NCBI GenBank assembly: GCA_046483025.1
Contig: JAWODZ010000110.1
Location: 1 to 59,822, forward strand
Direction: 5' to 3'
Length of the DNA stretch: 59,822 nt
DNA from: CAYUAG01 sp046483025
Lineage (GTDB): Bacteria; Zhuqueibacterota; QNDG01; CAYUAG01
Made by a program: the position numbers and the translations under genes. The notes below the pieces were generated by a model. The model searched no databases. It was not told where the DNA came from and saw nothing but the letters and a program-made list of their open reading frames with translations. Shown in pieces: positions 26,409 to 34,595 of this stretch (its first letter is position 1; every line of letters starts with the position of its first letter).

Positions 26409-26975
26409 ATGGCATTATCAAATATTGCAATTATCGGATCATCGGCAGGAGGCCCCCGTATATTAAAAGAAATATTTACTGAACTTCCTGTTTTGAATGG
26501 ATCAATTATTGTTATCCAGCATATGCCGGAATTTGTAAATAAATCTTTTACAGAAGAATTGAATAGTTTAACTGAAATGCAGGTAGTCATTCCTGATTAC
26601 GGACAGGAACTTGCTTCTGGTACAGTATATATAGCACCGAGTGAATACCATTGTGAATTGATCAATAATTCAAAAATAAGATTATACAAAGGACAAAAAG
26701 TAAATTTTGTGTGTCCGTCTATTGATGTAACCATGAAATCAGTTGTTAAAAGACCATATATGAATATTATTGGCATTATTCTAACCGGCATGGGTAGTGA
26801 TGGGAAAGAAGGTATCAGACATATTAACAGTATTTATGGAACAACCATAGCCCAGGATAAATATTCAAGTATTATATTTGGTATGCCCAGAGAGGCCATT
26901 GAAACCGGATGTGTTGATTATGTTTTAAATCCTGAACAGATAAAAGAGAAGTTGATTGAGTTGATGTTATATTAA
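26409..26975 (+). CDS. CheB-type methylesterase domain protein without receiver
   Basis: A 188-residue protein equal to the catalytic half of CheB, which removes methyl groups (or deamidates glutamines) on chemoreceptors. The triad is visible: S12 in IGSSAGGP, H38 in VIQHMP and D131 in GMGSDGKEG. No CheR, receptor, CheA or CheW gene is in the window. It could serve receptors coded elsewhere or a CheB/CheR-like non-chemotaxis pathway. The receiver gene immediately upstream may regulate it in trans. Confidence 0.88.
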   Translation: MALSNIAIIGSSAGGPRILKEIFTELPVLNGSIIVIQHMPEFVNKSFTEELNSLTEMQVVIPDYGQELASGTVYIAPSEYHCELINNSKIRLYKGQKVNFVCPSIDVTMKSVVKRPYMNIIGIILTGMGSDGKEGIRHINSIYGTTIAQDKYSSIIFGMPREAIETGCVDYVLNPEQIKEKLIELMLY

Positions 26976-27083
26976 TAGGTATTTTTTTGAAAAACTGTTA
27001 AGATGGAATCAGGAACTTATAAAGATTTCTCATATTAACCTTCTTACAGCGTACTGCATTTAAATAATAATTGGAGTTTAGTA

Positions 27084-27389
27084 ATGTTTAAAATAACGGA
27101 TTATATCCCAAAAAATAAACTAAACGAAATATGTCAAAAATATCATATAATAAAAATTTCGCTTTTTGGTTCTGCTTTACACGGCGATTTAAAACCAGAT
27201 AGTGATATTGATCTTTTGGTAGAATTTAAAAAGGGGATGACACCCGGACTTATTACCTTATGTGGTATAGAAAACGAATTGACAGCTATGATTGGTCGAA
27301 AGGTTGATTTACGTACGGTTGATGATTTAAGTCGATATTTCAAAGATGAAGTAGTCAACAATTCCGAGGTTCAATATGTCGCCGCATGA
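27084..27389 (+). CDS. mntA: MntA-type minimal nucleotidyltransferase antitoxin
   Basis: A 101-residue nucleotidyltransferase with the GS-x10-DxD signature: G29-S30 and D41-I-D43 in SLFGSALHGDLKPDSDIDLL. In type VII MntA/HepT systems this enzyme neutralises the partner toxin by adding AMP to a tyrosine next to its active site. The gene overlaps the HEPN gene by 14 bases. A weak GGAG site stands about 10 bases before the ATG. Confidence 0.85.
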   Translation: MFKITDYIPKNKLNEICQKYHIIKISLFGSALHGDLKPDSDIDLLVEFKKGMTPGLITLCGIENELTAMIGRKVDLRTVDDLSRYFKDEVVNNSEVQYVAA

Positions 27390-27720
27390 TTTAAACAGGT
27401 TAAAACATATGCTAGACGCTGCATTGGAAGCACAAGAGTTTATGAAAGATGTTACCCAGGTCTCATTAGCCGAGGACAGAAAAACAATCCAAGCAGTGAT
27501 TCGTTCATTGGAGCTTATCGGAGAGGCAGCAGCAAAAATTTCAAATGAGTGCAAAGAATCTCAACCTGAAATTCCCTGGAAAGATATTATTGGTATGCGT
27601 AACTGGCTCATTCATGCCTATTTTGACATTGATTATGATCATATTTGGAATACAATCCATAAGGATTTACCGGTTTTAATCCCGAAATTGAAAAAACTAT
27701 TGAAAGAAGTTGGAAGTTAA
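27376..27720 (+). CDS. hepT: HepT-like HEPN ribonuclease toxin (DUF86)
   Basis: A 114-residue all-helical HEPN protein with the R-x4-H-x-Y motif at R75, H80 and Y82 (GMRNWLIHAYFDIDYDHIW). HEPN toxins of this type cut RNA, and Y82 is the residue expected to be modified by MntA. It follows and overlaps mntA as in typical modules. The module borders a cluster of palindromic repeats that starts about 20 bases after its stop, suggesting an accessory region. Confidence 0.87.
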   Translation: MSPHDLNRLKHMLDAALEAQEFMKDVTQVSLAEDRKTIQAVIRSLELIGEAAAKISNECKESQPEIPWKDIIGMRNWLIHAYFDIDYDHIWNTIHKDLPVLIPKLKKLLKEVGS

Positions 27721-27740
27721 GTATAAAAACCCGCAAAAGT

Positions 27741-27828
27741 GGTAATCCAGGGATGAAGATTGCAATATGGATCCCCGACAGACTTGTGCCCGCATGTTTT
27801 AGGCGGGTAAGCATTCGGTTATGACAGG
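27741..27828. repeat. Degenerate TGTCATTCCCGAATG-family palindromic repeat, copy 1
   Basis: The element contains GGATCCCCGACAGACTTGTG, then CCCGCATGTTTTAGGCGGG and ends ATTCGGTTATGACAGG. The left arm is eroded. It shares the internal CCGCATGTTTTAGGCGGGTA insertion with copy 4 at 28657-28764. Confidence 0.65.
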
Positions 27829-27989
27829 AAAAAAAGAAATTTATTTCAGTCATTTTAATTATATCGCAACTCAGGTTCGGTATCGGGATCGCAATTGAGT
27901 TAAATCACGGATACACCCCATTGGATAAATTTGTTTCTAAATATAAATTTTGAGACAGTTTAAAACATCCTACAGGGTGAACACGAATT

Positions 27990-28037
27990 GCACACAGATC
28001 ATTTTTATTCCGTGAACATCTGTGTTAATCAGTGGCT
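27990..28037. repeat. Degenerate copy of the GCCACAGATTAACACGGA repeat family
   Basis: CACACAGATC and CGTGAACATCTGTGTTAATCAGTGGCT are recognisable arms of the same family as the repeat at 4980-5077, here eroded. Confidence 0.5.
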
Positions 28038-28144
28038 TATTATTAGAACATTTTAAGACACAAGTTGCTGTGTGAAGATGCATCACCGGGTGTTTTAAGT
28101 GAACAGGAATTAAAACACCCGGGGTTTTGTGATTTTTCCGATTC

Positions 28145-28226
28145 TGTCATTCCCGAATGTTTGTATCGGGAATCCAGGTGTGTAGGTTGCAGGATGGATC
28201 CCCGACAAAAACATTCGGGGATGACA
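28145..28226. repeat. Palindromic repeat TGTCATTCCCGAATG..., copy 2
   Basis: The left arm TGTCATTCCCGAATGTTTGT-ATCGGGAATCCA and the right arm TGGATCCCCGACAAAAACAT-TCGGGGATGACA are imperfect reverse complements of about 32 bases, separated by about 18 bases. It ends 40 bases before the GIY-YIG start codon. It is the best-preserved copy in the window. Confidence 0.85.
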
Positions 28227-28265
28227 AAGGTGGAAGGAAGGATTAGAAGTAATATACGAATAATT

Positions 28266-28550
28266 ATGATATTATACTGTGTATACATCCTTGCAAGTAA
28301 GAAAAACGGTACCTTGTATATTGGAATGTCTTCTGATTTAAAAACTCGTGTGTATCAACATAAAAATAATCTGGTTGAAGGGTTCACAAAGAAGTATGCA
28401 GTCCATAAACTGGTTTATTATGAATGTACTCAGGATGTCAATGAGGCGATAAAACGTGAGAGACAGTTGAAAAAATGGAATCGGGCCTGGAAGATCCGGC
28501 TGATTGAAAAGGAAAATCCAGACTGGAAAGATTTATATGATCAAATATAA
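28266..28550 (+). CDS. Stand-alone GIY-YIG endonuclease (UPF0213/YhbQ-like), repeat-flanked
   Basis: A 94-residue single-domain nuclease with CVYILASKKNGTLYIG (the GIY-YIG strands), the catalytic-site region LKTRVYQHK, GFTKKYAVHKLVYYE and a terminal NRAWKIRLIEKENPDWKDLY. The same frame can be extended upstream to 28065, but that extension is a translation of the palindromic repeat, so I start at the ATG at 28266. Copies of the repeat end 40 bases before the start and begin 8 bases after the stop. Nucleases of this type are often single genes of unknown role, and some act on DNA ends or in mobility. Confidence 0.85.
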   Translation: MILYCVYILASKKNGTLYIGMSSDLKTRVYQHKNNLVEGFTKKYAVHKLVYYECTQDVNEAIKRERQLKKWNRAWKIRLIEKENPDWKDLYDQI

Positions 28551-28558
28551 ACTATTTC

Positions 28559-28640
28559 TGTCATTCCTAAATATATGTATCGAGAATCAAGTGTAGGAGA
28601 TTTCAAAGTAGATCCCCGACAGAGACACTCGGGGATGACA
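28559..28640. repeat. Palindromic repeat TGTCATTCC..., copy 3
   Basis: The left arm TGTCATTCCTAAATATATGT-ATCGAGAATCA and the right arm GATCCCCGACAGAGACACTC-GGGGATGACA are the same element as copy 2, more diverged. It begins 8 bases after the GIY-YIG stop codon. Confidence 0.8.
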
Positions 28641-28656
28641 GGAATCCCATTAACAA

Positions 28657-28764
28657 TGTCATTCCCGAATGTTTGTATCGGGAATCCAGGGGTGAGGTTG
28701 AGTGGTAGATCCCCGACAGACTTGTGTCCGCATGTTTTAGGCGGGTAGATATTCGAGGATGACA
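28657..28764. repeat. Palindromic repeat TGTCATTCCCGAATG..., copy 4 with internal insertion
   Basis: The left arm TGTCATTCCCGAATGTTTGT-ATCGGGAATCCA is almost identical to that of copy 2. The right arm is interrupted by CTTGTGTCCGCATGTTTTAG-GCGGGTA before ATTCGAGGATGACA. The interruption is shared with copy 1, so copies 1 and 4 are a subtype. Confidence 0.8.
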
Positions 28765-28778
28765 TGCGTAAGTATAGG

Positions 28779-28812
28779 AAAAAAAGATGGTCCACTTCCA
28801 AAGTGGAGTCCA
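28779..28812 (-). terminator. Rho-independent terminator of the ggt gene
   Basis: On the minus strand CCACTT-tgg-AAGTGG forms a tight hairpin with further outer pairs TGG/CCA, and is followed six bases on by seven T. It begins about 20 bases past the ggt stop codon. Confidence 0.75.
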
Positions 28813-28833
28813 CCTCAATCACCACAAAAACTA

Positions 28834-30519
28834 TCAATACCCCGCAGCCTGGCCGTCTTTACGGGATTCAGAAGCACCGTAGTATACTTTATTTTTCCAA
28901 TCATACCGGATCCCCTGATAACCACCAAAACTTCCCACATTAACTTGTATCCTATGACCCATTTTCACCAGTTCCCGCCTCACTTTATAATCAATTCCTG
29001 ATTCAAGAGATACAATACCCCCATTGTTCATTATACTCCCGGTGGGTTGGGAGGAACCTCGATGAAGTATACGGGGAGCATCTCCTGCTTCCTGCACATC
29101 CATTCCGAAGTCTATCATATTAATTACGATTTGGGCTTGTCCCTGAGGTTGAGTTGCCCCACCCATAACTCCAAAACTCATATATGGTTTTCCATCTTTG
29201 GTAATGAAAGCAGGGATAATAGTATGAAAAGGACGTTTATGCGGTTCATAAGTGTTAAAATGACCTTCTTCCAGATTAAATAATTCACCTCTATCCTGCA
29301 GCCCGAAACCCAAACCCGGAGGGCAAAGACCGCATCCCATGCCTCGATAATTACTCTGAATCAGAGAAACCATGTTTCCGTCTTTATCTGCTACAGTCAA
29401 ATATATAGTATCACCATGTTCCAGAATAGGATCACCGGCTTTATATTCCCTGGCAGCACGTTGAGGATCAATCATAGCTCGTCTTTTTGAGGCATATTCA
29501 TCTGATATTAATTCCTGAACAGGAATATCATTAAAATCAGGATCTGCATAAAATTTTGCTCTGTCTTCAAAAGCTAATTTTTTTGCCTCTACAAAATGGT
29601 GGATATAGTCTTTACTACCGAAACCCATTTGTTTGAGATCAAAACCGTCTAAGATCTGAAGAATCTGTAGAGTAGCAATACCTTGTCCATTAGGCGGCAG
29701 TTCCCATATCTCATACCCCCGGTAGTTTATGGAAACCGGTTCAACCCAGTTGGATTCATGATCAGCTAAATCCACATAGGATAGAAATCCACCCACTTTT
29801 GTCATAAAAGCGTCAATAGTGCGCGCAATTTCACCTTTGTAAAAGACATCTCGTCCCCCTTCAGCAATCTTTTTTAGAGTATTGGCCAGGGCAGGATTTT
29901 TGAATACTTCCCCTGGTTTGGGTGCAGGCATAAAGGTTTCTTCAAATCCTGGATAATCTTTCAGATATTTTGCGCTGATCTGCCAGTAATGAGATATCAA
30001 ATCACTAACAGGAAATCCTTGACGAGCATATTTTATAGTAGGGGAGAGTATTTTATTCATGGAGAGATTTCCAAAGCGATCATGAAGTTTAAACCAGCCG
30101 GCAACGCATCCAGGAACAGTTACTGGTAGTGGTCCGTGAGCTGGAATTCGTTTATACCCTTTTTTCTGGAAATACTCTAAGGTCAAAGAATATGGTGATC
30201 TTCCACTTGAATTCAAGCCATAGAGCTGTTGAGTTTCTGCATCCCAAACAATGGCAAATAAATCACCACCCATTCCATTTCCAGTCGGTTCTACTAATCC
30301 AAGCATTGCATTTGCAGCAATGGCAGCATCAATGGCGTTTCCCCCTTTTTTGAGAATATCCAAAGCTACCTGGGTTGATAGAGGTTGACTTGTTGCAGCC
30401 ATTCCATGTTGTGCAATCACTCGTGATCGGGTGGTAAAATTTTTTCCTGTAATTCTGTCAGAGCTGAATACAGAAGTTAAAATCAAAAGATTGACGAGGA
30501 ATACATTTAAAATTTTCAT
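28834..30519 (-). CDS. ggt: Gamma-glutamyltransferase (glutathione hydrolase), exported
   Basis: A 561-residue Ntn-hydrolase that cleaves the gamma-glutamyl bond of glutathione and related peptides in the periplasm; the precursor splits itself before the nucleophilic Thr. The N-terminal signature KGGNAIDAAIAANAMLGLVE and NGMGGDLF are present. The nucleophile is the Thr of HGDTIYLTVADKDGN, and GVMGGATQPQGQ lies in the small subunit. A signal peptide (FLVNLLILTSVFSS) is evident. An ATG two codons earlier (30525) abuts the GGAG site, whereas the ATG at 30519 is six bases away, so I prefer the latter. It is divergent from thiC. Confidence 0.95.
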   Translation of the reverse strand: MKILNVFLVNLLILTSVFSSDRITGKNFTTRSRVIAQHGMAATSQPLSTQVALDILKKGGNAIDAAIAANAMLGLVEPTGNGMGGDLFAIVWDAETQQLYGLNSSGRSPYSLTLEYFQKKGYKRIPAHGPLPVTVPGCVAGWFKLHDRFGNLSMNKILSPTIKYARQGFPVSDLISHYWQISAKYLKDYPGFEETFMPAPKPGEVFKNPALANTLKKIAEGGRDVFYKGEIARTIDAFMTKVGGFLSYVDLADHESNWVEPVSINYRGYEIWELPPNGQGIATLQILQILDGFDLKQMGFGSKDYIHHFVEAKKLAFEDRAKFYADPDFNDIPVQELISDEYASKRRAMIDPQRAAREYKAGDPILEHGDTIYLTVADKDGNMVSLIQSNYRGMGCGLCPPGLGFGLQDRGELFNLEEGHFNTYEPHKRPFHTIIPAFITKDGKPYMSFGVMGGATQPQGQAQIVINMIDFGMDVQEAGDAPRILHRGSSQPTGSIMNNGGIVSLESGIDYKVRRELVKMGHRIQVNVGSFGGYQGIRYDWKNKVYYGASESRKDGQAAGY

Positions 30520-30851
30520 AATCATCTCCTTTAATCCTGAATTGTAGTGTCAAAAGTTTTAGATTTATTTTTATTCGTTTGCTTATTGTCTGTCATATAT
30601 TTTTTCCCCATTGCCATTGCTGTCGGTTTAGGAATTGATATCATTTTCCATAATTTTTTTCAATCCATGTGGTGAAAATTTTTTATATATCTAAGTATGT
30701 TTTTCCACTTTTTAAAAAGTCTACTGTTCATTAAAAATAACTATTTTTTAGCATAATGACAATTATTTCAGGTGGAAATTTTATTTTATATTGAATTTGT
30801 TTGGATATTTTTGTACATTAAAATATTAAATTATAATTGTGAAGGTATAAA
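30520..30851. promoter_or_regulatory. Divergent intergenic region ggt/thiC, no recognised motif
   Basis: These 332 AT-rich bases separate the two start codons and must contain both promoters. I looked for a TPP riboswitch (CTGAGA ... ACCTGA) before thiC and see none. A TATAAT at 30832-30837 is too close to the thiC ribosome site to be its -10 element. No repeat or small gene is apparent. Confidence 0.5.
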
Positions 30852-32138
30852 ATGAATCAATTAGAAGCAGCAAAAAAAAATCATATCACTCCTGAAATGA
30901 AAACTGTAGCTGAGACCGAAAAGATCGATAAAAAGTTATTATGTGAGCTCATAGCCAAGGGAGAGATTGTTATATTAAAAAATAATAACCATACCAATGC
31001 TGAACCTGTGGCTGTCGGCAAACATTTAAGAACAAAAGTAAATGCAAATATCGGGACATCACAAGATTATGCAGATGTGCAACAAGAAATAGAAAAAGCA
31101 AAAGTATCTGTAAATGCAGGTGCAGATACAGTAATGGATCTTTCAACTGGAGGTAATTTAACTGCCATTCGGAAAGGCATAATGAATACAGTTCCGATTG
31201 TAATAGGAACTGTACCAATATATCAAGCTGTGATTGAAACCATTGATAAAAAGAGTGCTCTTATAAAAATGACTTCAGATGATATTTTTAATGCCTTGGA
31301 ACAGCAAGCTGAAGAAGGTGTTGATTTTTTTACCGTACATTGTGGTGTTACCCTATCAAGCATAGAAAGATTAAAAAATCAAGGAAGACTAACCAATATT
31401 GTCAGCAGGGGAGGATCATTTCTCACTACCTGGATGGTTGCTAATGAAAAAGAGAATCCCTTATATGAAAATTTTGATAGATTACTGGAAATAGCTCGTA
31501 AGTACGATGTCACCTTAAGTCTGGGGGATGGATTAAGACCAGGTTCTTTACATGATGCAACTGATCGAGCACAGATTACGGAATTGATTATTCTTGGTGA
31601 ATTAACCAAACAAGCTAAAGAAAACAATGTTCAGGTGATGATTGAAGGCCCGGGTCATATTCCATTACATCAGATTGCTACCAATATTAAAATACAAAAA
31701 CAATTATGCAATAATGCACCCTTTTATGTGTTAGGCCCCATAGTGACAGATGTAGCACCGGGATATGATCATATTACTTCAGCTATTGGAGGGAGCATAG
31801 CTGCTGCAAATGGTGCTGATTTTCTCTGTTATGTGACTCCGGGTGAGCATTTAAAACTTCCCAATAAAGAAGATGTACACCAGGGAGTGATTGCCTCCAG
31901 AATTGCTGCCCATGCAGCGGATATCAGTAAAGGATTACCCGGTGCTATCGAGTGGGATCACCAGATTTCCAAAGCCAGAAAAGAGCTTGATTGGAAAAAA
32001 CAGATTAATATATCAATTGATCCTGAAACTGCAAAAAAGTTACGCAGTGAAGGTAAACCCGATAAAGAGGATGTATGTTCAATGTGTGGTGAATTTTGTG
32101 CTATTAAGATGGTTAATAAAATATTATATAATAGTTAA
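30852..32138 (+). CDS. thiC: Phosphomethylpyrimidine synthase (HMP-P synthase)
   Basis: Radical-SAM enzyme that rearranges aminoimidazole ribotide to HMP phosphate for thiamin synthesis. The 428 residues correspond to the short form without the N-terminal extension. Seen: VNANIGTSQDY, GADTVMDLSTGG, LSLGDGLRPGSLHDATD, IEGPGHIPLHQI, and the C-terminal iron-sulfur motif C-x2-C-x4-C in DVCSMCGEFCAIKM. GAAGGT precedes the ATG. No other thiamin gene is adjacent and no TPP riboswitch is visible, so its control is unclear. Confidence 0.97.
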   Translation: MNQLEAAKKNHITPEMKTVAETEKIDKKLLCELIAKGEIVILKNNNHTNAEPVAVGKHLRTKVNANIGTSQDYADVQQEIEKAKVSVNAGADTVMDLSTGGNLTAIRKGIMNTVPIVIGTVPIYQAVIETIDKKSALIKMTSDDIFNALEQQAEEGVDFFTVHCGVTLSSIERLKNQGRLTNIVSRGGSFLTTWMVANEKENPLYENFDRLLEIARKYDVTLSLGDGLRPGSLHDATDRAQITELIILGELTKQAKENNVQVMIEGPGHIPLHQIATNIKIQKQLCNNAPFYVLGPIVTDVAPGYDHITSAIGGSIAAANGADFLCYVTPGEHLKLPNKEDVHQGVIASRIAAHAADISKGLPGAIEWDHQISKARKELDWKKQINISIDPETAKKLRSEGKPDKEDVCSMCGEFCAIKMVNKILYNS

Positions 32139-32173
32139 TTATTTTGACTCAAAGGTATTTTTTGAGGTTCGTG

Positions 32174-32671
32174 ATGAAAGAAATTAAAATATATCCTGAT
32201 ACTGTATTACGTCAGAAAGCAGCACGAGTAGAAGAGATTACAAAAGAAATGTTAAACATTGCCCACGAAATGATTGATATAATGTATACATATGATGGAA
32301 TTGGTCTTGCAGCACCTCAAATAGGAATTTCCAAACAAATTATTGTTGTAGATTACGGAGAGGGGCCAATGATAATGTTTAATCCAAAAATTATTGAAAT
32401 GACCAGAGAACAGGATATAACTGAGGAAGGTTGTTTAAGTTTACCTGATATAACCGTGCCTGTCTTACGACCAGTGAGAATTCAGGTAAAATTTATCAAT
32501 GAGGAAAATAAAAATACTGAATTAAACGCAGATAATATAGCAGCAAAAGTATTTCAACATGAAGTTGATCACCTCAATGGTATTTTGATAATTGATCATA
32601 TCTCTTCACTTAAAAAATCTATAATCAGTACTAAATTAAAAAAACTGGAAAAAAAATATTCTACCCATTAA
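32174..32671 (+). CDS. def: Peptide deformylase
   Basis: Metalloenzyme removing the formyl group from nascent proteins. The three family motifs are intact: GIGLAAPQIG, EEGCLSLP (metal-binding Cys) and the metal-binding HEVDH in QHEVDHLNG. The frame could start at 32144, but GAGG six bases before the ATG at 32174 and the family N-terminus (MKEIKIYPD) fix the start; the product is 165 residues. No fmt gene is adjacent. It lies between thiC and ptsI. Confidence 0.96.
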   Translation: MKEIKIYPDTVLRQKAARVEEITKEMLNIAHEMIDIMYTYDGIGLAAPQIGISKQIIVVDYGEGPMIMFNPKIIEMTREQDITEEGCLSLPDITVPVLRPVRIQVKFINEENKNTELNADNIAAKVFQHEVDHLNGILIIDHISSLKKSIISTKLKKLEKKYSTH

Positions 32672-32689
32672 TCAAGTGTAGGATTTCTT

Positions 32690-34474
32690 TTGAATAATAA
32701 ACTCAACAATGAAGTTAGTGTACAAGGGATACCTGTTTCTGAAGGAATTGCCATTGGTACAGTTGTTATCCTTGAATGTCCCTGGGATGAAATCATTGAA
32801 ATTTCAATAAAAAAAAACAATATTGAAAATGAGCTTAATCGTTATCAAGATGCATTAAAAAATGTTGTCAGACAACTTGTAGAATATGAAAAAAGAGTAA
32901 AAAAAGAAATTGGGAAAAAAGAAGCTCAAATATTTGAAGCTCAATTAACAATATTAAATGATTCTTTTTTTCAAAAAGAGATTCCCGATGCTATAGTAGA
33001 ATATAAAAAAAATGCAGAATTTCTTTTAAAAAAAGGTATTGAGAAATTACGATCCTCATTTGAAAAAATGAATAATGATTTTTTTCAACAGAGAATTGCA
33101 GATATTGAGGATGTAGCAGTACGAATAGTAAAGATTCTCCTGCAGTCAGAAGAACTAAAAATCCCACACAAAAGCAATACTGTTATTGTCTCTCATAATT
33201 TAAAACCGTCAGATACGATAAGAATTGATAAGACAAAAATTGTAGCCTTTATTACTGAATTAGGAGGCGAAACATCTCACGCCTCTATTTTAGCCCGTTC
33301 AATGGGGATTCCGGCTATTGTGGGCATTGAGAGATTAACTGAGCGTGTTGAAAATGGTGATAAGGTTATTGTAGACGGAAATAGTGGTTCTTTATATATC
33401 AATCCCCCTAAACAACTGCTCAAAGTCTTTCAGCAAAGAAAAAAGAATTTTGAACATTATCTACAGCAATTGGATAAAGATCGGGATCTGGATCCTGTTA
33501 CCAGGGATGGGGCTTGGATATCCTTAAAGGCGAACATTGCCATGGTTTCTGATATAAACTTAGCTTTGAAGTATCGGGCGGATGGAGTTGGACTTTTCAG
33601 AACTGAACTACCTTTTATCATTGCCGGAAGACTCCTTACTGAAGATGAACAGTTTGAAATTTATAAAGCTGCTGTAACTCGAATGAAGGATAAAATTATA
33701 ACTATTCGTACTTTAGATTTAGGAGGTGATAAATTTCTTCCTTTTCAATATGTTGAAGAAGAAAGAAATCCATTTCTGGGATGGCGGTCTATCAGAATAT
33801 TTCTTCAGGAAGAAGATGTTTTTAAAGATCAACTGCGGGCAATACTTCGTGCCAGCGCTTTTGGGAATGTCAGAATTTTATTTCCCATGATTTCAAGTTA
33901 TGAAGAGGTTATTAAAATAAATGAGATTGTACAAAAAACTAAAACAGAGTTAGATTCAAAAAATATCCCTTTTGATAAAAATATTAAATCAGGCATTATG
34001 GTTGAAATTCCTTCAATTGCAATTGTTATTGATCAAATTATTAAATACATAGATTATGTAAGTATTGGAACAAATGATTTGATTCAATATACACTTGCAG
34101 TTGACAGAAATAACGAAAAAGTAGCAAAGTTCTATAATCCTAATAATCCTGCAGTTTTACGGTTAGTCAAGAATATTATCAAGGTGGCAAATAATTACGG
34201 GAAACCTGTTTCTGTCTGTGGAGAACTTGCTGCAAATCCTTTATATACTGGTCTTTTATTAGGGTTTGGATTAAGAAATTTTAGTATGATTCCTTTACTG
34301 ATTCCGGAACTGAAAGAAAGGATCAGAGTATTAAAAATTCCTGAATGTGAAGAATTAGCAAAAGATATCTTAGATAATGTATCAGCAAGTAAAATAATTC
34401 AAATTCTTTGGGATTTCCATATTCAAGCTAATAAAAAGCAATCTGTACCTTCTGTTATCAAACAAATATCCTGA
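32690..34474 (+). CDS. ptsI: Phosphoenolpyruvate-protein phosphotransferase (PTS enzyme I)
   Basis: A 594-residue cytoplasmic enzyme that takes phosphate from PEP onto a histidine and passes it to HPr. The phospho-His is H197 in GGETSHASILARSMGIPAIVG (in part). The PEP-binding barrel has VGLFRTELPF, TLDLGGDK, NPFLGWRSIR, SIGTNDLIQYTLAVDR and SVCGELAANP. The start is TTG with AGGAT upstream. HPr and EII genes are not adjacent, so this may serve regulatory (PTS-Ntr-like or HPr kinase) functions or sugar uptake with partners elsewhere. The N-terminal GAF domain of PtsP is absent. Confidence 0.94.
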   Translation: MNNKLNNEVSVQGIPVSEGIAIGTVVILECPWDEIIEISIKKNNIENELNRYQDALKNVVRQLVEYEKRVKKEIGKKEAQIFEAQLTILNDSFFQKEIPDAIVEYKKNAEFLLKKGIEKLRSSFEKMNNDFFQQRIADIEDVAVRIVKILLQSEELKIPHKSNTVIVSHNLKPSDTIRIDKTKIVAFITELGGETSHASILARSMGIPAIVGIERLTERVENGDKVIVDGNSGSLYINPPKQLLKVFQQRKKNFEHYLQQLDKDRDLDPVTRDGAWISLKANIAMVSDINLALKYRADGVGLFRTELPFIIAGRLLTEDEQFEIYKAAVTRMKDKIITIRTLDLGGDKFLPFQYVEEERNPFLGWRSIRIFLQEEDVFKDQLRAILRASAFGNVRILFPMISSYEEVIKINEIVQKTKTELDSKNIPFDKNIKSGIMVEIPSIAIVIDQIIKYIDYVSIGTNDLIQYTLAVDRNNEKVAKFYNPNNPAVLRLVKNIIKVANNYGKPVSVCGELAANPLYTGLLLGFGLRNFSMIPLLIPELKERIRVLKIPECEELAKDILDNVSASKIIQILWDFHIQANKKQSVPSVIKQIS

Positions 34475-34595
34475 GGAAAAAATCGAATTTTTTAAAATTT
34501 AATCTTAAAATAAAAGTTTAAAAAACTTGACAAATCAGAATAATATTTTGATATTATAGAGATAAAAATAAATAATAATTAAAATGGAGGCTTTA

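Larger units (their letters stand above)
27721..28265. other. Gene-free interval with two palindromic repeats
   Basis: Between hepT and the GIY-YIG gene lie a degenerate palindromic repeat (27741-27828), a degenerate stretch of the ACAGATTAACACGGA family (about 27990-28037) and a well-kept copy of the TGTCATTCCCGAATG element (28145-28226). Reading frames here are translations of repeat sequence and I do not count them as genes. Confidence 0.75.

Noticed and set aside
28065..28265. N-terminal extension of the GIY-YIG protein to 28065
   Set aside because: The extra 67 residues are a translation of the palindromic repeat copy 2 and flanks; the ATG at 28266 gives the normal family start.
27084..28764. 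Prophage or insertion sequence
   Set aside because: No transposase, integrase, phage structural gene or target-site duplication is visible; only TA genes, a GIY-YIG gene and repeats.
28541..28837. Minus-strand reading frames of 71-98 codons over the repeats
   Set aside because: They consist of translated repeat units (for example the recurring DSRYKHSGMT) and have no ribosome site.
30832..30837. TATAAT as the -10 box of thiC
   Set aside because: It is only 14 bases before the start codon and abuts the ribosome site, leaving no room for a leader.
30520..30851. TPP riboswitch before thiC
   Set aside because: The conserved CTGAGA and ACCTGA-type elements are absent from the gap.
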